DNA of 9,676 nucleotides from Chloroflexota bacterium (GCA_016190405.1 JACPQO010000112.1:1-9676), one strand, 5' to 3'; shown: positions 1-6,785, numbered from the stretch's first letter. Notes: generated by a model not told the origin, from the letters alone. A program made the numbers and translations.

Positions 1-56
1 ACCTGGAGATACCGGGTCGGCCCAAGCCCGAGGCTCAGGCTCAGGCAATAGGATAG
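1..56 (+). CDS. C-terminal end of an upstream SDR-type paralog (partial)
   Basis: The frame beginning at base 3 reads LEIPGRPKPEAQAQAIG and stops with TAG at 54-56; bases 1-2 (AC) fit the end of an Asp codon. The complete SDR downstream ends DLDIPGRPAPRPQA, so (D)LEIPGRPxP is shared at the same place, directly before the stop. I infer that this is the tail of a second, paralogous SDR and that the two genes are a tandem duplication in one plus-strand operon. Only the last 17 residues are visible, so the identity rests on this tail alone. The motif is not part of the SDR catalytic core and would be a lineage-specific C-terminal extension. The stop lies 23 bp before the first possible start of the next gene (80) and 65 bp before the preferred one (122). 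Confidence 0.6.
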   Translation, partial: LEIPGRPKPEAQAQAIG

Positions 57-121
57 ACGCGACCATGTAGGGGCGCAGCATGCCGCGCCCCAACGGCCGC
101 GACTACTACGGTGGAAGCGAA

Positions 122-1084
122 ATGGCAGACAGACTGAAAGGCCGCAACGCGGTAGTCACGGGCGCCGGCCGCGGCATCTGGCGGGCCGTGGCCCTGCTGC
201 TGGCCCAAGAGGGCGCCAGCGTCGTGGTCAACGACCCCGGCGTCAACGCCGACGGCACCGGCTTCGATCAAGGGCCCGCAGAGCAGGTGGCCGCCGAGAT
301 CCGTCAGGCCGGGGGAACAGCCGTCGCCAACTACGATAGCGTCGCCGACGCCCAGGGCGGCGAGAGCATGGTCCGCCAGTGCGTCGACACCTTCGGCCGT
401 ATCGACATCCTGGTCAACGTGGCGGGCATCCTGCGCGACCGCATGGTGTTCAACATGACGGACGAGGAGTGGGACGCGGTCATCGCCACTCACCTAAAGG
501 GCCACTTCAACACCATCAAGCCGGCCTCCCTGCTCATGCGACAGCAGCGGTACGGCCGCATCGTGAACTTCTCCTCCGGCTCCGGGCTGCGCGGCAACTC
601 CGGCCAGGCCAACTATGGCGCCGCCAAGGCCGGCATCGTGGGGCTCACCCGCGTGGTGGCCCGCGACCTGGGCCGCTACGGCGTCACCTGCAACGCCATC
701 GCCCCCGGCGCCATCACCCGCATGACGGCGGCAGTGCCCGATACGGCCCGCGAGGTGCGGGCCGCGCGGGGCATGGCCCAGGCCGGCGCCACCCTGCCGC
801 GGCTCGTCGATATGACGCCGGAGCACGTGGCGCCCATGACCGTCTGGCTGTGCACCGACGAGGCTTGGAACGTGAACGGGAAGGTGTTCTACGTGGCCGG
901 CGGCGTTGTCTCCCTGGCCTCGGACGAGGCGCCCTTCCGCCAGGTCGCAAAGGACGGCAAGTGGACCCCCGCGGAGCTGGCGGCCCTGGTGCCCACGCAA
1001 CTGATGTTCGGGATACAGAACCCGGCGCCACCGCCGCCGGACCTCGATATCCCCGGCCGGCCGGCGCCGCGGCCGCAGGCCTAG
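122..1084 (+). CDS. SDR-family NAD(P)-dependent oxidoreductase (MFE-2/hydroxyacyl-CoA dehydrogenase-like)
   Basis: This is a classical Rossmann-fold short-chain dehydrogenase of 320 residues. In the numbering from the ATG at 122, the N-terminal cofactor loop is TGAGRGIW (13-20), a VVVND stretch follows strand 2, LVNVAGILRDRM takes the place of the NNAG motif, the Ser-rich strand FSSGSG holds the catalytic Ser (about 151-152), and Tyr165 and Lys169 form YxxxK (YGAAK). The sequence resembles the hydroxyacyl-CoA dehydrogenase domains of multifunctional beta-oxidation enzymes, but the substrate cannot be read from sequence. A Pro-rich C-terminal extension (about 270-320) exceeds the usual 250-residue core and resembles the tail of the gene before it. 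The third Gly of TGxxxGxG is Trp20 (TGG at 179-181), which is unusual. An in-frame ATG at 80 with AGGGG at 69-73 would add 14 residues. I prefer 122 because family homology starts just after it and GGAAG (113-117) precedes it. The stop lies inside the left 22-bp repeat. Confidence 0.9.
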   Translation: MADRLKGRNAVVTGAGRGIWRAVALLLAQEGASVVVNDPGVNADGTGFDQGPAEQVAAEIRQAGGTAVANYDSVADAQGGESMVRQCVDTFGRIDILVNVAGILRDRMVFNMTDEEWDAVIATHLKGHFNTIKPASLLMRQQRYGRIVNFSSGSGLRGNSGQANYGAAKAGIVGLTRVVARDLGRYGVTCNAIAPGAITRMTAAVPDTAREVRAARGMAQAGATLPRLVDMTPEHVAPMTVWLCTDEAWNVNGKVFYVAGGVVSLASDEAPFRQVAKDGKWTPAELAALVPTQLMFGIQNPAPPPPDLDIPGRPAPRPQA

Positions 1085-1101
1085 GCCAGCGCGGGCCGGG
1101 C
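1080..1101. repeat. 22-bp direct repeat, left copy
   Basis: The sequence begins CCTAGGCCAG and is identical over 22 bp to positions 3041-3062. The bases flanking the match on both sides differ (G/T before, G/C after), so the exact identity ends sharply. The copy carries the SDR stop TAG (1082-1084) inside the 10-bp palindrome GGCCTAGGCC (1078-1087). Read on the minus strand in the frame of the acetyltransferase gene whose end lies in the other copy, it gives PARPALA-stop, preceded by AA. This suggests a weaker similarity running a few codons past the exact match, though GC-rich sequence makes that uncertain. Confidence 0.9.
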
Positions 1102-1228
1102 GGGGGCAGCAGATCCCTGCGCCGTCGTTGCACGGCAGCATCGGAGCCGCGTCACTTCCGGTCAATCAGGACTACCCCACGCAATGACGAGGACTAACCC
1201 GGGCATACTCAAATGGCTGTTCTAGCGC

Positions 1229-1266
1229 TATAATCCGGGTAGCGACGGCGCTCTGGACGGAAAGGA
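1229..1266 (+). promoter_or_regulatory. Promoter -10 box and ribosome-binding site of the DUF262 gene
   Basis: A perfect TATAAT sits at 1229-1234, and a purine-rich AAAGGA Shine-Dalgarno sequence sits at 1261-1266, seven bases before the ATG at 1274. No good TTGACA-like -35 box is seen at the right distance (around 1205-1211), so an activator or weak basal activity is possible. The remaining leader (1102-1228) has no ORF I can support. It contains an imperfect stem at 1117-1138 (CTG and CCGT pairing with ACGG and CAG around a 6-base loop, with a 2-base bulge) that might end SDR transcription. The gene thus has its own promoter and need not depend on the SDR operon. Confidence 0.55.
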
Positions 1267-1273
1267 TGCTCAT

Positions 1274-3037
1274 ATGGCCCAAACCTATGACTTTATCAAT
1301 GCGTCCACGTTGCTCCGCGATGGCATCTACGAAGTTCCCGACTACCAACGGAACTATGCGTGGGTGAGTCAGCAACTCCGTGATCTATGGGAAGACGTGT
1401 CGGGCATCTTGCCTAATGCAGACCACTACACAGGCACGGTCATCGTCAAGAAGCTAGAAAATCTTACGAAGCTGGGAAAGGCGTTCAGCCGCTTCGAGCT
1501 CATTGACGGCCAACAGCGCTTGACAACAACGGTCATTCTCTTGGCATCAATCTGCCAAGAATTGAAGAAGCGGGCAAGCGACGACGCCCTTCAGACCGCC
1601 AGGAATGTCCTAACAGAATACATCTACGATGCAGGCACAGATACGCATAAGCTCAAGCTAAACCACGGCGATGACTCCTACTTGAAAGAGGTGATTCTCA
1701 AGACAGACGCGCAACAGATGGTCGCCAAGGATCCGGCTTCGCCGTCAGAGACCAAGCTGCGCGATGCGCGGAGCTACTTCGCTTCGCAACTAGATGACGA
1801 GAGTGAGGAACAGCTACAGCAACTAGTAAATAACGTTTTGAACGGCCTCAAGTTCACGCGTTTCCAGGTGGATACTGACGCGGAAGCCGGTCTGATATTC
1901 GAGGTGACCAACAACCGAGGTCGGCCCCTGAATAACTTGGATAAGATCAAGAATTACCTGATGTACATCAGCTACAAAGCAGGTGATTCTCCCCTCGCGA
2001 CCGCCATCAACGAATCCTGGGCGGAAGTACTGAGGAATATCTTCAACTCTCCCCGATTGGGCGAGGAAGAGATTCTTCGATACCACTGGGTAATGCGAAC
2101 GGGCGTTGCTAAGGAGTACGACGTGCACAGCAGACTCAAGGAGAGGCTGCGCCCCCCATTCTCCGATCAGCACCTAAACGAGATCAGAGATTATGTGGCC
2201 ACGTTCAAGGAAGCGTCATACGTGATACGGGAGTTGTCCAACCCCGAAGAGGGGTTCAAAGATTGGCCCGCCGCTGAGGTAGAAAGAATCGTCCAGCATC
2301 TAAGCGGACTAAGCCGCCTCCGCGTTTTCGCTACATTTATTCCGCTTGTTGTCGCCTCGCGCGTCACACTCCGGTCGGATCCGGCCATGTTTCGCAACAT
2401 CGTCGCCGCGTGTGAAGCATTCGCGCTTCGCGTATACAAGATCGCCAATCGCCGCGCTGACACTGGCCTCACAATGTTTGCCTACCAGGCGCGAACTATG
2501 TTCTCCGCTAGAGGCAAGACGGCTGGCGACATCCAGGCTGCCTGCAAACGAGTGCTTGACACCATCCACGGGTATGTGAACGCCTACGGAAACGACGCAA
2601 CTGTCACAACGGTCCTAGGGCAGCAGGATGTCACTGAGACGCTCGAAGTGTACGAGATTCGTTACCTCCTCAGCGAGCTTGAGCGGTGGAAGTGCGATCA
2701 CGCAAAAGAGAAGGCCTTGGGATGGGCGGAGTTAGAGAAGGCTTCACTCGAGCACATTTTGCCTCAGTATCCCGAGGGATGCGGCGACTGGTCTACTGAC
2801 CAGTGGTCGCAGCACCTTCGTATTCGCAACAACTTCGGCAATCTGACCCTAACATTCTGGAACTCTGAGCTTTCGAACAAGCCGTTCAGCGAGAAAAGGC
2901 TCAAGTACGTCGAGTCTAACCTGCGGATTCAGAGGGAGTTAGGGAATTACTCGGAGTGGCAAGAAGGTGAAATTAACGGTCGCCGCGACGAGCTAATCGA
3001 TTTTGTCCTGCATCGATGGTCGGTGCCGACGCTGTAG
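1274..3037 (+). CDS. DUF262/DUF1524 protein, single-chain GmrSD-like restriction nuclease
   Basis: The protein has 587 residues. The N-terminal DUF262 (GmrS-like) domain shows VPDYQRNYAW (21-30) and the signature DGQQR (78-82), which binds or hydrolyses NTP in characterised relatives. The C-terminal DUF1524 (GmrD-like) His-Me/HNH nuclease domain shows LEHILPQ with His494 and Pro497 (HxxP), then RNNFGNLTL (518-526) holding the conserved GNLTL strand. Both domains look intact, so the gene is probably functional. Family knowledge: fused GmrSD enzymes are type IV, modification-dependent restriction enzymes acting on phage DNA with modified bases, and relatives include BrxU (BREX) and SspE (phosphorothioate systems). 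Here no methylase, Ssp or BREX gene is beside it, so a stand-alone anti-phage role is inferred. Codon use and composition are far more AT-rich than in the neighbours, which indicates horizontal gain. The ATG at 1274 is supported by AAAGGA upstream. Confidence 0.9.
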   Translation: MAQTYDFINASTLLRDGIYEVPDYQRNYAWVSQQLRDLWEDVSGILPNADHYTGTVIVKKLENLTKLGKAFSRFELIDGQQRLTTTVILLASICQELKKRASDDALQTARNVLTEYIYDAGTDTHKLKLNHGDDSYLKEVILKTDAQQMVAKDPASPSETKLRDARSYFASQLDDESEEQLQQLVNNVLNGLKFTRFQVDTDAEAGLIFEVTNNRGRPLNNLDKIKNYLMYISYKAGDSPLATAINESWAEVLRNIFNSPRLGEEEILRYHWVMRTGVAKEYDVHSRLKERLRPPFSDQHLNEIRDYVATFKEASYVIRELSNPEEGFKDWPAAEVERIVQHLSGLSRLRVFATFIPLVVASRVTLRSDPAMFRNIVAACEAFALRVYKIANRRADTGLTMFAYQARTMFSARGKTAGDIQAACKRVLDTIHGYVNAYGNDATVTTVLGQQDVTETLEVYEIRYLLSELERWKCDHAKEKALGWAELEKASLEHILPQYPEGCGDWSTDQWSQHLRIRNNFGNLTLTFWNSELSNKPFSEKRLKYVESNLRIQRELGNYSEWQEGEINGRRDELIDFVLHRWSVPTL

Positions 3038-3040
3038 GAT

Positions 3041-3062
3041 CCTAGGCCAGCGCGGGCCGGGC
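3041..3062. repeat. 22-bp direct repeat, right copy
   Basis: This is the exact partner of the repeat at 1080-1101. It begins three bases after the DUF262 stop codon. Read on the minus strand it encodes the last residues of the acetyltransferase (PARPALA) and its TAG stop (complement of 3042-3044). The copy is therefore coding on this side, whereas in the left copy only the first five bases serve the SDR gene. That asymmetry suggests that most of the left copy is the duplicated, non-essential one. Confidence 0.9.
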
Positions 3063-3608
3063 CGGCACCGCCGCCGCCATCCCCTCCCGCCACACGTCCA
3101 TCACCACGAACGTGTGGCCGTCCCGCCAGGAGGTGCCGCAGATGGCGAAGCCCGCCTTGCGGAAGCCGCGCTGCGCCCGCTCGTTCCAGTCCAGGGTGTG
3201 CAGGTAGAGCCGGCGCAGGGCGCCCCAGCCGAACAGCGTCCGCACCATCGCCGCCAGGGCATCGGAGCCGTACCCCTGGGACCAGCACTCCCTTTCGCCA
3301 ACGCTGATCCCGATCTCCGCCTCGCCGCGGTCGCTATCGATGTTGTAGTACATAACGTTGCCGATGTGGCGCCCGTTCTCGTCCTCGATGGCGAAAGAGC
3401 GACCGGCCATGTCCGTGAACCGGTAGTCGAACGACCAGTTCCGCTGGTACTCCTCGAACGGCGCCTGCACCGGCCGTGAGGCATCGTACTGGGCCAGCTC
3501 CGGGTCGCTGCGCCAGCGGTACTCGTCGGCCGCATCCTCCAACCGCTTGCGGCGGACTACCGTGCGGCGGCCGCGGGCCACCACTTCGTCGCCCGGGACG
3601 ACGCTCAC
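3042..3608 (-). CDS. GNAT-family N-acetyltransferase (RimJ/RimL-like)
   Basis: The protein has 188 residues and a single GNAT fold. The acetyl-CoA pyrophosphate-binding loop is QGYGSDA (111-117, a variant of Q/RxxGxG/A) after the strand AEIGISV. NERAQRGFRKAGF (142-154) is the typical motif B region of RimJ/RimL-type (Acetyltransf_3) enzymes, in which an Asn and a Gly-Phe turn follow strand 5. The substrate cannot be read; protein N-termini, small amines or antibiotics are all possible in this class. The start is GTG at 3608-3606 and overlaps the stop of the upstream Nudix gene (GTGA, 4 bp), which points to translational coupling. It is the last gene of the minus-strand operon. Its final Ala-rich codons and stop lie in the right 22-bp repeat, and before the nuclease insertion its stop probably overlapped that of the SDR gene. 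Confidence 0.85.
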   Translation of the reverse strand: MSVVPGDEVVARGRRTVVRRKRLEDAADEYRWRSDPELAQYDASRPVQAPFEEYQRNWSFDYRFTDMAGRSFAIEDENGRHIGNVMYYNIDSDRGEAEIGISVGERECWSQGYGSDALAAMVRTLFGWGALRRLYLHTLDWNERAQRGFRKAGFAICGTSWRDGHTFVVMDVWREGMAAAVPARPALA

Positions 3609-4051
3609 GCCTTCCCCTCCAGCATGGAGCGCGCCTTCTCCACCATGTCCACTTCGTTCTTAAAGCTCAAAGTCTTCAACGCCGTATCCAGCGGCAGCCA
3701 CTCCACCCTATCATACTCAAAGTCGTGGTCCTCCGTGCTGCCGCCCGTCACCTCCATCAGGTAGTGGTGGACCCACTTATGGTAGCGGACCCCGTCCCGC
3801 GCGAACCAGTACTCCACGACGCCGATCTTGTCGACGATAGCCACTTTCAGCCCCGTCTCCTCGCTCACCTCGCGCACCGCCGCCTCCTCCAGCGACTCCC
3901 CTTCGTCCGGCGTGCCCTTGGGCAACCCCCAAACGCCGTCCGAGTCTCTGCCGCAGACCACCACCTCCGGGCCCGAGTCTCCCCTGCGGTACACGACTCC
4001 CCCGGCGGACACCGCCGTCTCCACGGGCTGCCGGCCTGTACGTCTGGCCAT
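3605..4051 (-). CDS. Nudix hydrolase (MutT/Ap4A-hydrolase type)
   Basis: The protein has 148 residues, the usual size of a one-domain Nudix enzyme. The complete Nudix box GX5EX7REUXEEXGU lies at 46-68: Gly46, Glu52, REVSEETGL at 60-68, with the metal-binding glutamates at 61, 64 and 65. WGLPKG (41-46) leads into the box. The domain begins with an AVSAGGVVY strand and ends with a W-L-P-L segment, as in diadenosine polyphosphate or nucleotide diphosphate hydrolases. The substrate (dNTP, Ap4A, sugar nucleotide) is not determined. It starts with ATG two bases after the HEAT gene stop and overlaps the acetyltransferase gene by four bases. No strong Shine-Dalgarno is visible, so its translation is probably coupled to the upstream gene. 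Confidence 0.92.
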   Translation of the reverse strand: MARRTGRQPVETAVSAGGVVYRRGDSGPEVVVCGRDSDGVWGLPKGTPDEGESLEEAAVREVSEETGLKVAIVDKIGVVEYWFARDGVRYHKWVHHYLMEVTGGSTEDHDFEYDRVEWLPLDTALKTLSFKNEVDMVEKARSMLEGKA

Positions 4052-4053
4052 GG

Positions 4054-4977
4054 CTAAAACCGCTGCCTGAACGAAAGCGGGTCCTCGCTGAAGTCGATCT
4101 CGGCCAGGGCATCCGTAGCCGCGTCCCGCACGCCGGGCGAGGGGTCCCCTCGCAGCTCCAGCAGGATGCTCCTGGCCTGCCGGCCCCCGATATCCCCCAG
4201 CGCCGCGATGGCCACGCTCTTCACCTCCAGGTCCCGGTCCGACAGGAGCGGCGCGAGGTGGGTCACAGCCCTCTCATCGCCCAGGGAGCCGCAGGCGAGG
4301 GCCGCCTCGTAGCGCACCTCCGCGTCCTCGTTGGACAGCTCACGAAGCAGCAGTGGCAACCAGCGGGCCTGGCAGCTGCGCCCCATGGCGTGCACCGCGC
4401 TCACCTTAAGGCCCCGGACGCCGCTCTCATACGCCTCGCGGATCGCCTGGCGCACCCAGGGGCTGTTGTGCGGCCCGATCGCCTCCAGCGCCCGCGCCCG
4501 CACCTCCTCGATCTCACCGTTCTTATCCAGTGCTCGTCGCAGGCCCGTCTCCACCTCTTGGAAGTACCGCTCGCGCAGCTTGCCGAGCTCCGACAGCAGT
4601 ACGAACCGCCCGAGTGCCAGGGCCGCCTGCGCCCGCACCGCCGCCTCATCGTCGGCCTCCAGGATTCTCAGCAGCACGCCGATCAGGTCCGGTTTCTCGT
4701 ACTCCCACAGTCCGCCCACGGCCTCCAGGCGCACTCCTGCGTCCTCGTCGTCCAGGGCGGCCAGGAACACTGCGTCGAAGTTCACCTCAACATCGTCTTC
4801 CACCAGGTCCACCAGCTCTCGTATCACGCGCCGGCGGCGCCGCACGCCGAGGCCTCGCCAGACGGGTAGGAACGCCTCCGCCTGCTCCGGCGTCAACTGC
4901 GACAGCCGCACCAACCCCGATACCCTCACCTTAGTGGGCGGGTCGGCCAGCTCCTGAAGATACTCCTCGAAGGTCAT
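4054..4977 (-). CDS. HEAT-repeat (PBS-lyase-like) protein
   Basis: The 307 residues consist almost wholly of about seven helical repeats (roughly 68-92, 99-127, 145-170, 175-200, 206-233, 238-265 and 268-294). Each has the pattern D-x-x-x-VR-x-x-A-x-x-ALG, as in EDAEVRYEAALACGSLGD and DLEVKSVAIAALGDIGG. Such arrays form solenoids that bind proteins or act as scaffolds, and some relatives are phycobilin lyases. No phycobilisome context is seen here, so a lyase role is unlikely. No signal peptide or membrane segment is visible, which suggests a cytosolic protein. It starts with ATG two bases after the tldE stop and ends two bases before the Nudix start, so it is a firm operon member. The binding partner is unknown. 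Confidence 0.88.
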   Translation of the reverse strand: MTFEEYLQELADPPTKVRVSGLVRLSQLTPEQAEAFLPVWRGLGVRRRRRVIRELVDLVEDDVEVNFDAVFLAALDDEDAGVRLEAVGGLWEYEKPDLIGVLLRILEADDEAAVRAQAALALGRFVLLSELGKLRERYFQEVETGLRRALDKNGEIEEVRARALEAIGPHNSPWVRQAIREAYESGVRGLKVSAVHAMGRSCQARWLPLLLRELSNEDAEVRYEAALACGSLGDERAVTHLAPLLSDRDLEVKSVAIAALGDIGGRQARSILLELRGDPSPGVRDAATDALAEIDFSEDPLSFRQRF

Positions 4978-4979
4978 GC

Positions 4980-6311
4980 CTAAGCTTTGGCCGACACGCT
5001 CAGCCGCTCGAAGAGAAGCGGCGGTGTGAACAGGGAGCCGCCCACCCAGCGGCCCGCCTGGCCGATGGCGGCCAGCCGTCGCAGGGCCTCATGAACGTTA
5101 CCGGCAACTATCGTATCCTTCACTCTTCCCACGATTTCACCGTTCTCTATTTTATACCCCAGCAGGACGTTGCCCGAAAAATCGCCGCTCATCACGTTGC
5201 CCTGGCCAGCCCCCATCAGTTCCTCCACCACCAGCCCCTCCTTCGTGCCCCGCACCATCTCCTCGAACGCGGCGTCCCCTTCCACGATCACGACGCAGCT
5301 GCTGGCGATGGACGGCTGGCTGGCCAGCGAGCGGCTGGCGCTGCCCGTGGACTGCGCCCCCGCCAGCCCGGCCGTCTGGAGGTCGTACAGGAAAGCGCGC
5401 ACGATCCCCTTCTCGATCAACGGCAGCCGCCGGCTGGCCACCCCCTCGTCGTCGAAGGGGCGCGACGGCAGCCGGTAGGCCAGGGTGGCGTCGTCCCACA
5501 CCGATAGGCGGGGGTCGTACATCTCCTTGCCCAGGCAGTCTACCAGTGGCGACTGGCCCTGGTACACCATGCGGCCCGAGAAGGCGATGAGCAGCGGCAT
5601 GGCCAGGGCGCCGGCCACGCCCAGCGGCGTGAAGATGACCGGCAGCTCTCCCGTCCGCACCGTCGCCGTCCGCCGCGACCACTCCAGCTGGCGTACCACG
5701 CTCTCTTCCACCGCCTGCGTGTCCACGCCGGGCCGGCAGGAGGCGTCGCCATCTCCCACGAACAGCATATCCGTCCCGCGGATCAGCGTGCCCTCAACCC
5801 CCACCGACAGGTGCGACCGCCGGTAGCTGAAGCGACCGCCGTTGCTGTTGGCCACGGTCACCTTCTGCACGCCGCGCGTGACGCGGCCGTCGCACAGCAG
5901 CTCCCGCTCGTGTCGCCGCACGGCGTCGATGAGCGACTGCCCCATGTGGATCATGTCGTCCACGGGCAGCGCCTCCGTTGCTGGGTCGAACACGTCTACG
6001 GCCGCTGCCGAGCCATCCGCCGGGAAGTCGAGCTTGGCTTCCGGCCCGAAGGGGGCCGTCTCCAGCGCCGCCGCCACGAGATCCTCGATGTCCGCGTCGT
6101 CCAGCGGCCTCGTCGTGGACGCGAAGCCGATCCGCCCGTCGGCGATGACCCGCAGGGCCACGCCGCTGGACCGCCGCGAGGTGATCTGCTTCAGGCGGTT
6201 GGCCTCGAAGCGCACCGGCGTGTCCGCGCTCTCCAGCGCGAAGACTTCGGCCTGCTGCGCGCCACGGCGCAGGGCGAGGGAGAGGATGGGGTCGGGGCTA
6301 TTGGGGCTCAC
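4980..6311 (-). CDS. tldE: TldE/PmbA-family metalloprotease partner subunit
   Basis: This is a TldD/PmbA-superfamily protein of about 444 residues. The N-terminal half opens with LSLALRRGAQQAEVFALE, the typical start of the family, and contains SRRSSGVALRVIADGRIGFAST (about 47-67). The C-terminal half contains DDEG (288-291), a Gly-rich GAGQGNVMSGDFSG (368-381) and GRVKDTIVAGNV (396-407), all typical of PmbA/TldE. There is no HExxxH, as expected, because TldE is the inactive partner that forms a heterodimeric protease with TldD, encoded about 1 kb upstream here. In E. coli the pair matures microcin B17 and helps degrade CcdA. The start is uncertain: TTG at 6314 or GTG at 6311. I prefer the GTG, which has a weak GAG seven bases upstream. 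Either way it begins inside the toxin gene (14-17 bp overlap), which is odd for a housekeeping gene. Confidence 0.92.
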   Translation of the reverse strand: MSPNSPDPILSLALRRGAQQAEVFALESADTPVRFEANRLKQITSRRSSGVALRVIADGRIGFASTTRPLDDADIEDLVAAALETAPFGPEAKLDFPADGSAAAVDVFDPATEALPVDDMIHMGQSLIDAVRRHERELLCDGRVTRGVQKVTVANSNGGRFSYRRSHLSVGVEGTLIRGTDMLFVGDGDASCRPGVDTQAVEESVVRQLEWSRRTATVRTGELPVIFTPLGVAGALAMPLLIAFSGRMVYQGQSPLVDCLGKEMYDPRLSVWDDATLAYRLPSRPFDDEGVASRRLPLIEKGIVRAFLYDLQTAGLAGAQSTGSASRSLASQPSIASSCVVIVEGDAAFEEMVRGTKEGLVVEELMGAGQGNVMSGDFSGNVLLGYKIENGEIVGRVKDTIVAGNVHEALRRLAAIGQAGRWVGGSLFTPPLLFERLSVSAKA

Positions 6312-6600
6312 CAAGCATCTCGATCGTTAGTTCACGTGCCCCATGAATGACTGTGACGATGTAGGTGTCCTCCCCTCGAACTGCATACAGCACCCGATAA
6401 GGGCGTACGATGACCTCTCGATACCCCGCATGCCCTTCCGGTAATTCGCGGCCGGACATCGGGAACTCAGAGAGTCTCCCGGCAGTTGTTGCGATCCGGT
6501 CGACCATCGCCTCGGCCGCGGCTGGAGCGTCACGCGCGATGCGCTGGCGTATGGCCTCAAGATCGGCGAGCGCCTCGGCAGACCATACTACCCTCGCCAC
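6298..6600 (-). CDS. RelE/ParE-type toxin
   Basis: The protein has 100 residues, the normal length for the family. It begins MARVVWSAEALADLEAI, the characteristic first strand and helix, followed by a helix rich in Ala and Arg. FPMSGRELPE (46-55), YREVIVRPYRVLYAV (60-74) and a final beta strand ending VIHGARE (84-90) are the ParE/RelE hallmarks. Arg61, Arg66, Arg69 and the HGAR (86-89) cluster are where functional residues fall in the superfamily. ParE members poison gyrase and RelE members cleave mRNA at the ribosome; the sequence suggests ParE-like but does not settle this. The start is GTG (6600-6598), 13 bp inside the antitoxin gene, which favours coupled translation. It overlaps the start of tldE downstream. 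Confidence 0.9.
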   Translation of the reverse strand: MARVVWSAEALADLEAIRQRIARDAPAAAEAMVDRIATTAGRLSEFPMSGRELPEGHAGYREVIVRPYRVLYAVRGEDTYIVTVIHGARELTIEMLGEPQ

Positions 6601-6785
6601 TGGCGGATGCGCTCGAGAACTTCCTCATGGGGTACCGTACGGCCCGCTTCGATGTCCGCCATGCCCGACTCAATCTTGTGTAGAACGTACAACCGGTAGA
6701 TTGCCTCATCTACTGTCGTCTCGTCCGGCAGGTCCCTGAGGGCCTCCAGTATCTTCTCCTTCGTCGTCTTGTCTCTAGTCGTCAT
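6588..6785 (-). CDS. Antitoxin of the RelE/ParE-type module
   Basis: This is a small, charged, mainly helical protein of 65 residues placed directly upstream of the toxin and overlapping it by 13 bp, the usual antitoxin-first order. The segment KEKILEALRDLP (9-20), then a helix with VDEAIYRLYVLHKIESG and GRTVPHEEVLERI near the end, matches short antitoxins whose C-terminal helix wraps the toxin (the HEEVLERI pattern is common in ParD/RelB/Phd-like partners). No clear helix-turn-helix or ribbon-helix-helix is visible, so its own DNA-binding ability is uncertain. The ATG at 6785-6783 has a good AGGAG Shine-Dalgarno (complement of 6793-6797) seven bases upstream. A toxin and antitoxin this compact would be expected to be autoregulated. 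Confidence 0.8.
   Translation of the reverse strand: MTTRDKTTKEKILEALRDLPDETTVDEAIYRLYVLHKIESGMADIEAGRTVPHEEVLERIRQWRG

Larger units (their letters stand above)
1080..3062 (+). mobile_element. Putative one-gene inserted cassette bounded by 22-bp direct repeats
   Basis: The segment between the repeats holds only a 172-bp leader with a promoter and one nuclease gene, whose stop (3035-3037) is three bases before the right repeat. Its base composition is near 50% G+C in sampled lines, against about 70-75% on either side. If one repeat and the interior (1961 bp) are removed, the SDR gene (+) and the acetyltransferase gene (-) meet end to end with both TAG stops sharing CTAG. That is a typical compact convergent junction. 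I infer insertion into this junction with a short target duplication, or repeat-mediated recombination. No transposase, integrase or terminal inverted repeat is visible, so the mechanism is unknown and the mobile label is provisional. Confidence 0.5.

Noticed and set aside
379..1197. Second long plus-strand frame through the SDR gene
   Set aside because: It is rich in Arg, Pro, Gly and His with no domain, as expected for an out-of-frame reading of GC-rich DNA. The SDR frame has all catalytic motifs.
1080..3062. Insertion sequence or integron cassette
   Set aside because: There is no transposase or integrase, no terminal inverted repeats and no attC-like structure was found; only direct repeats are present.
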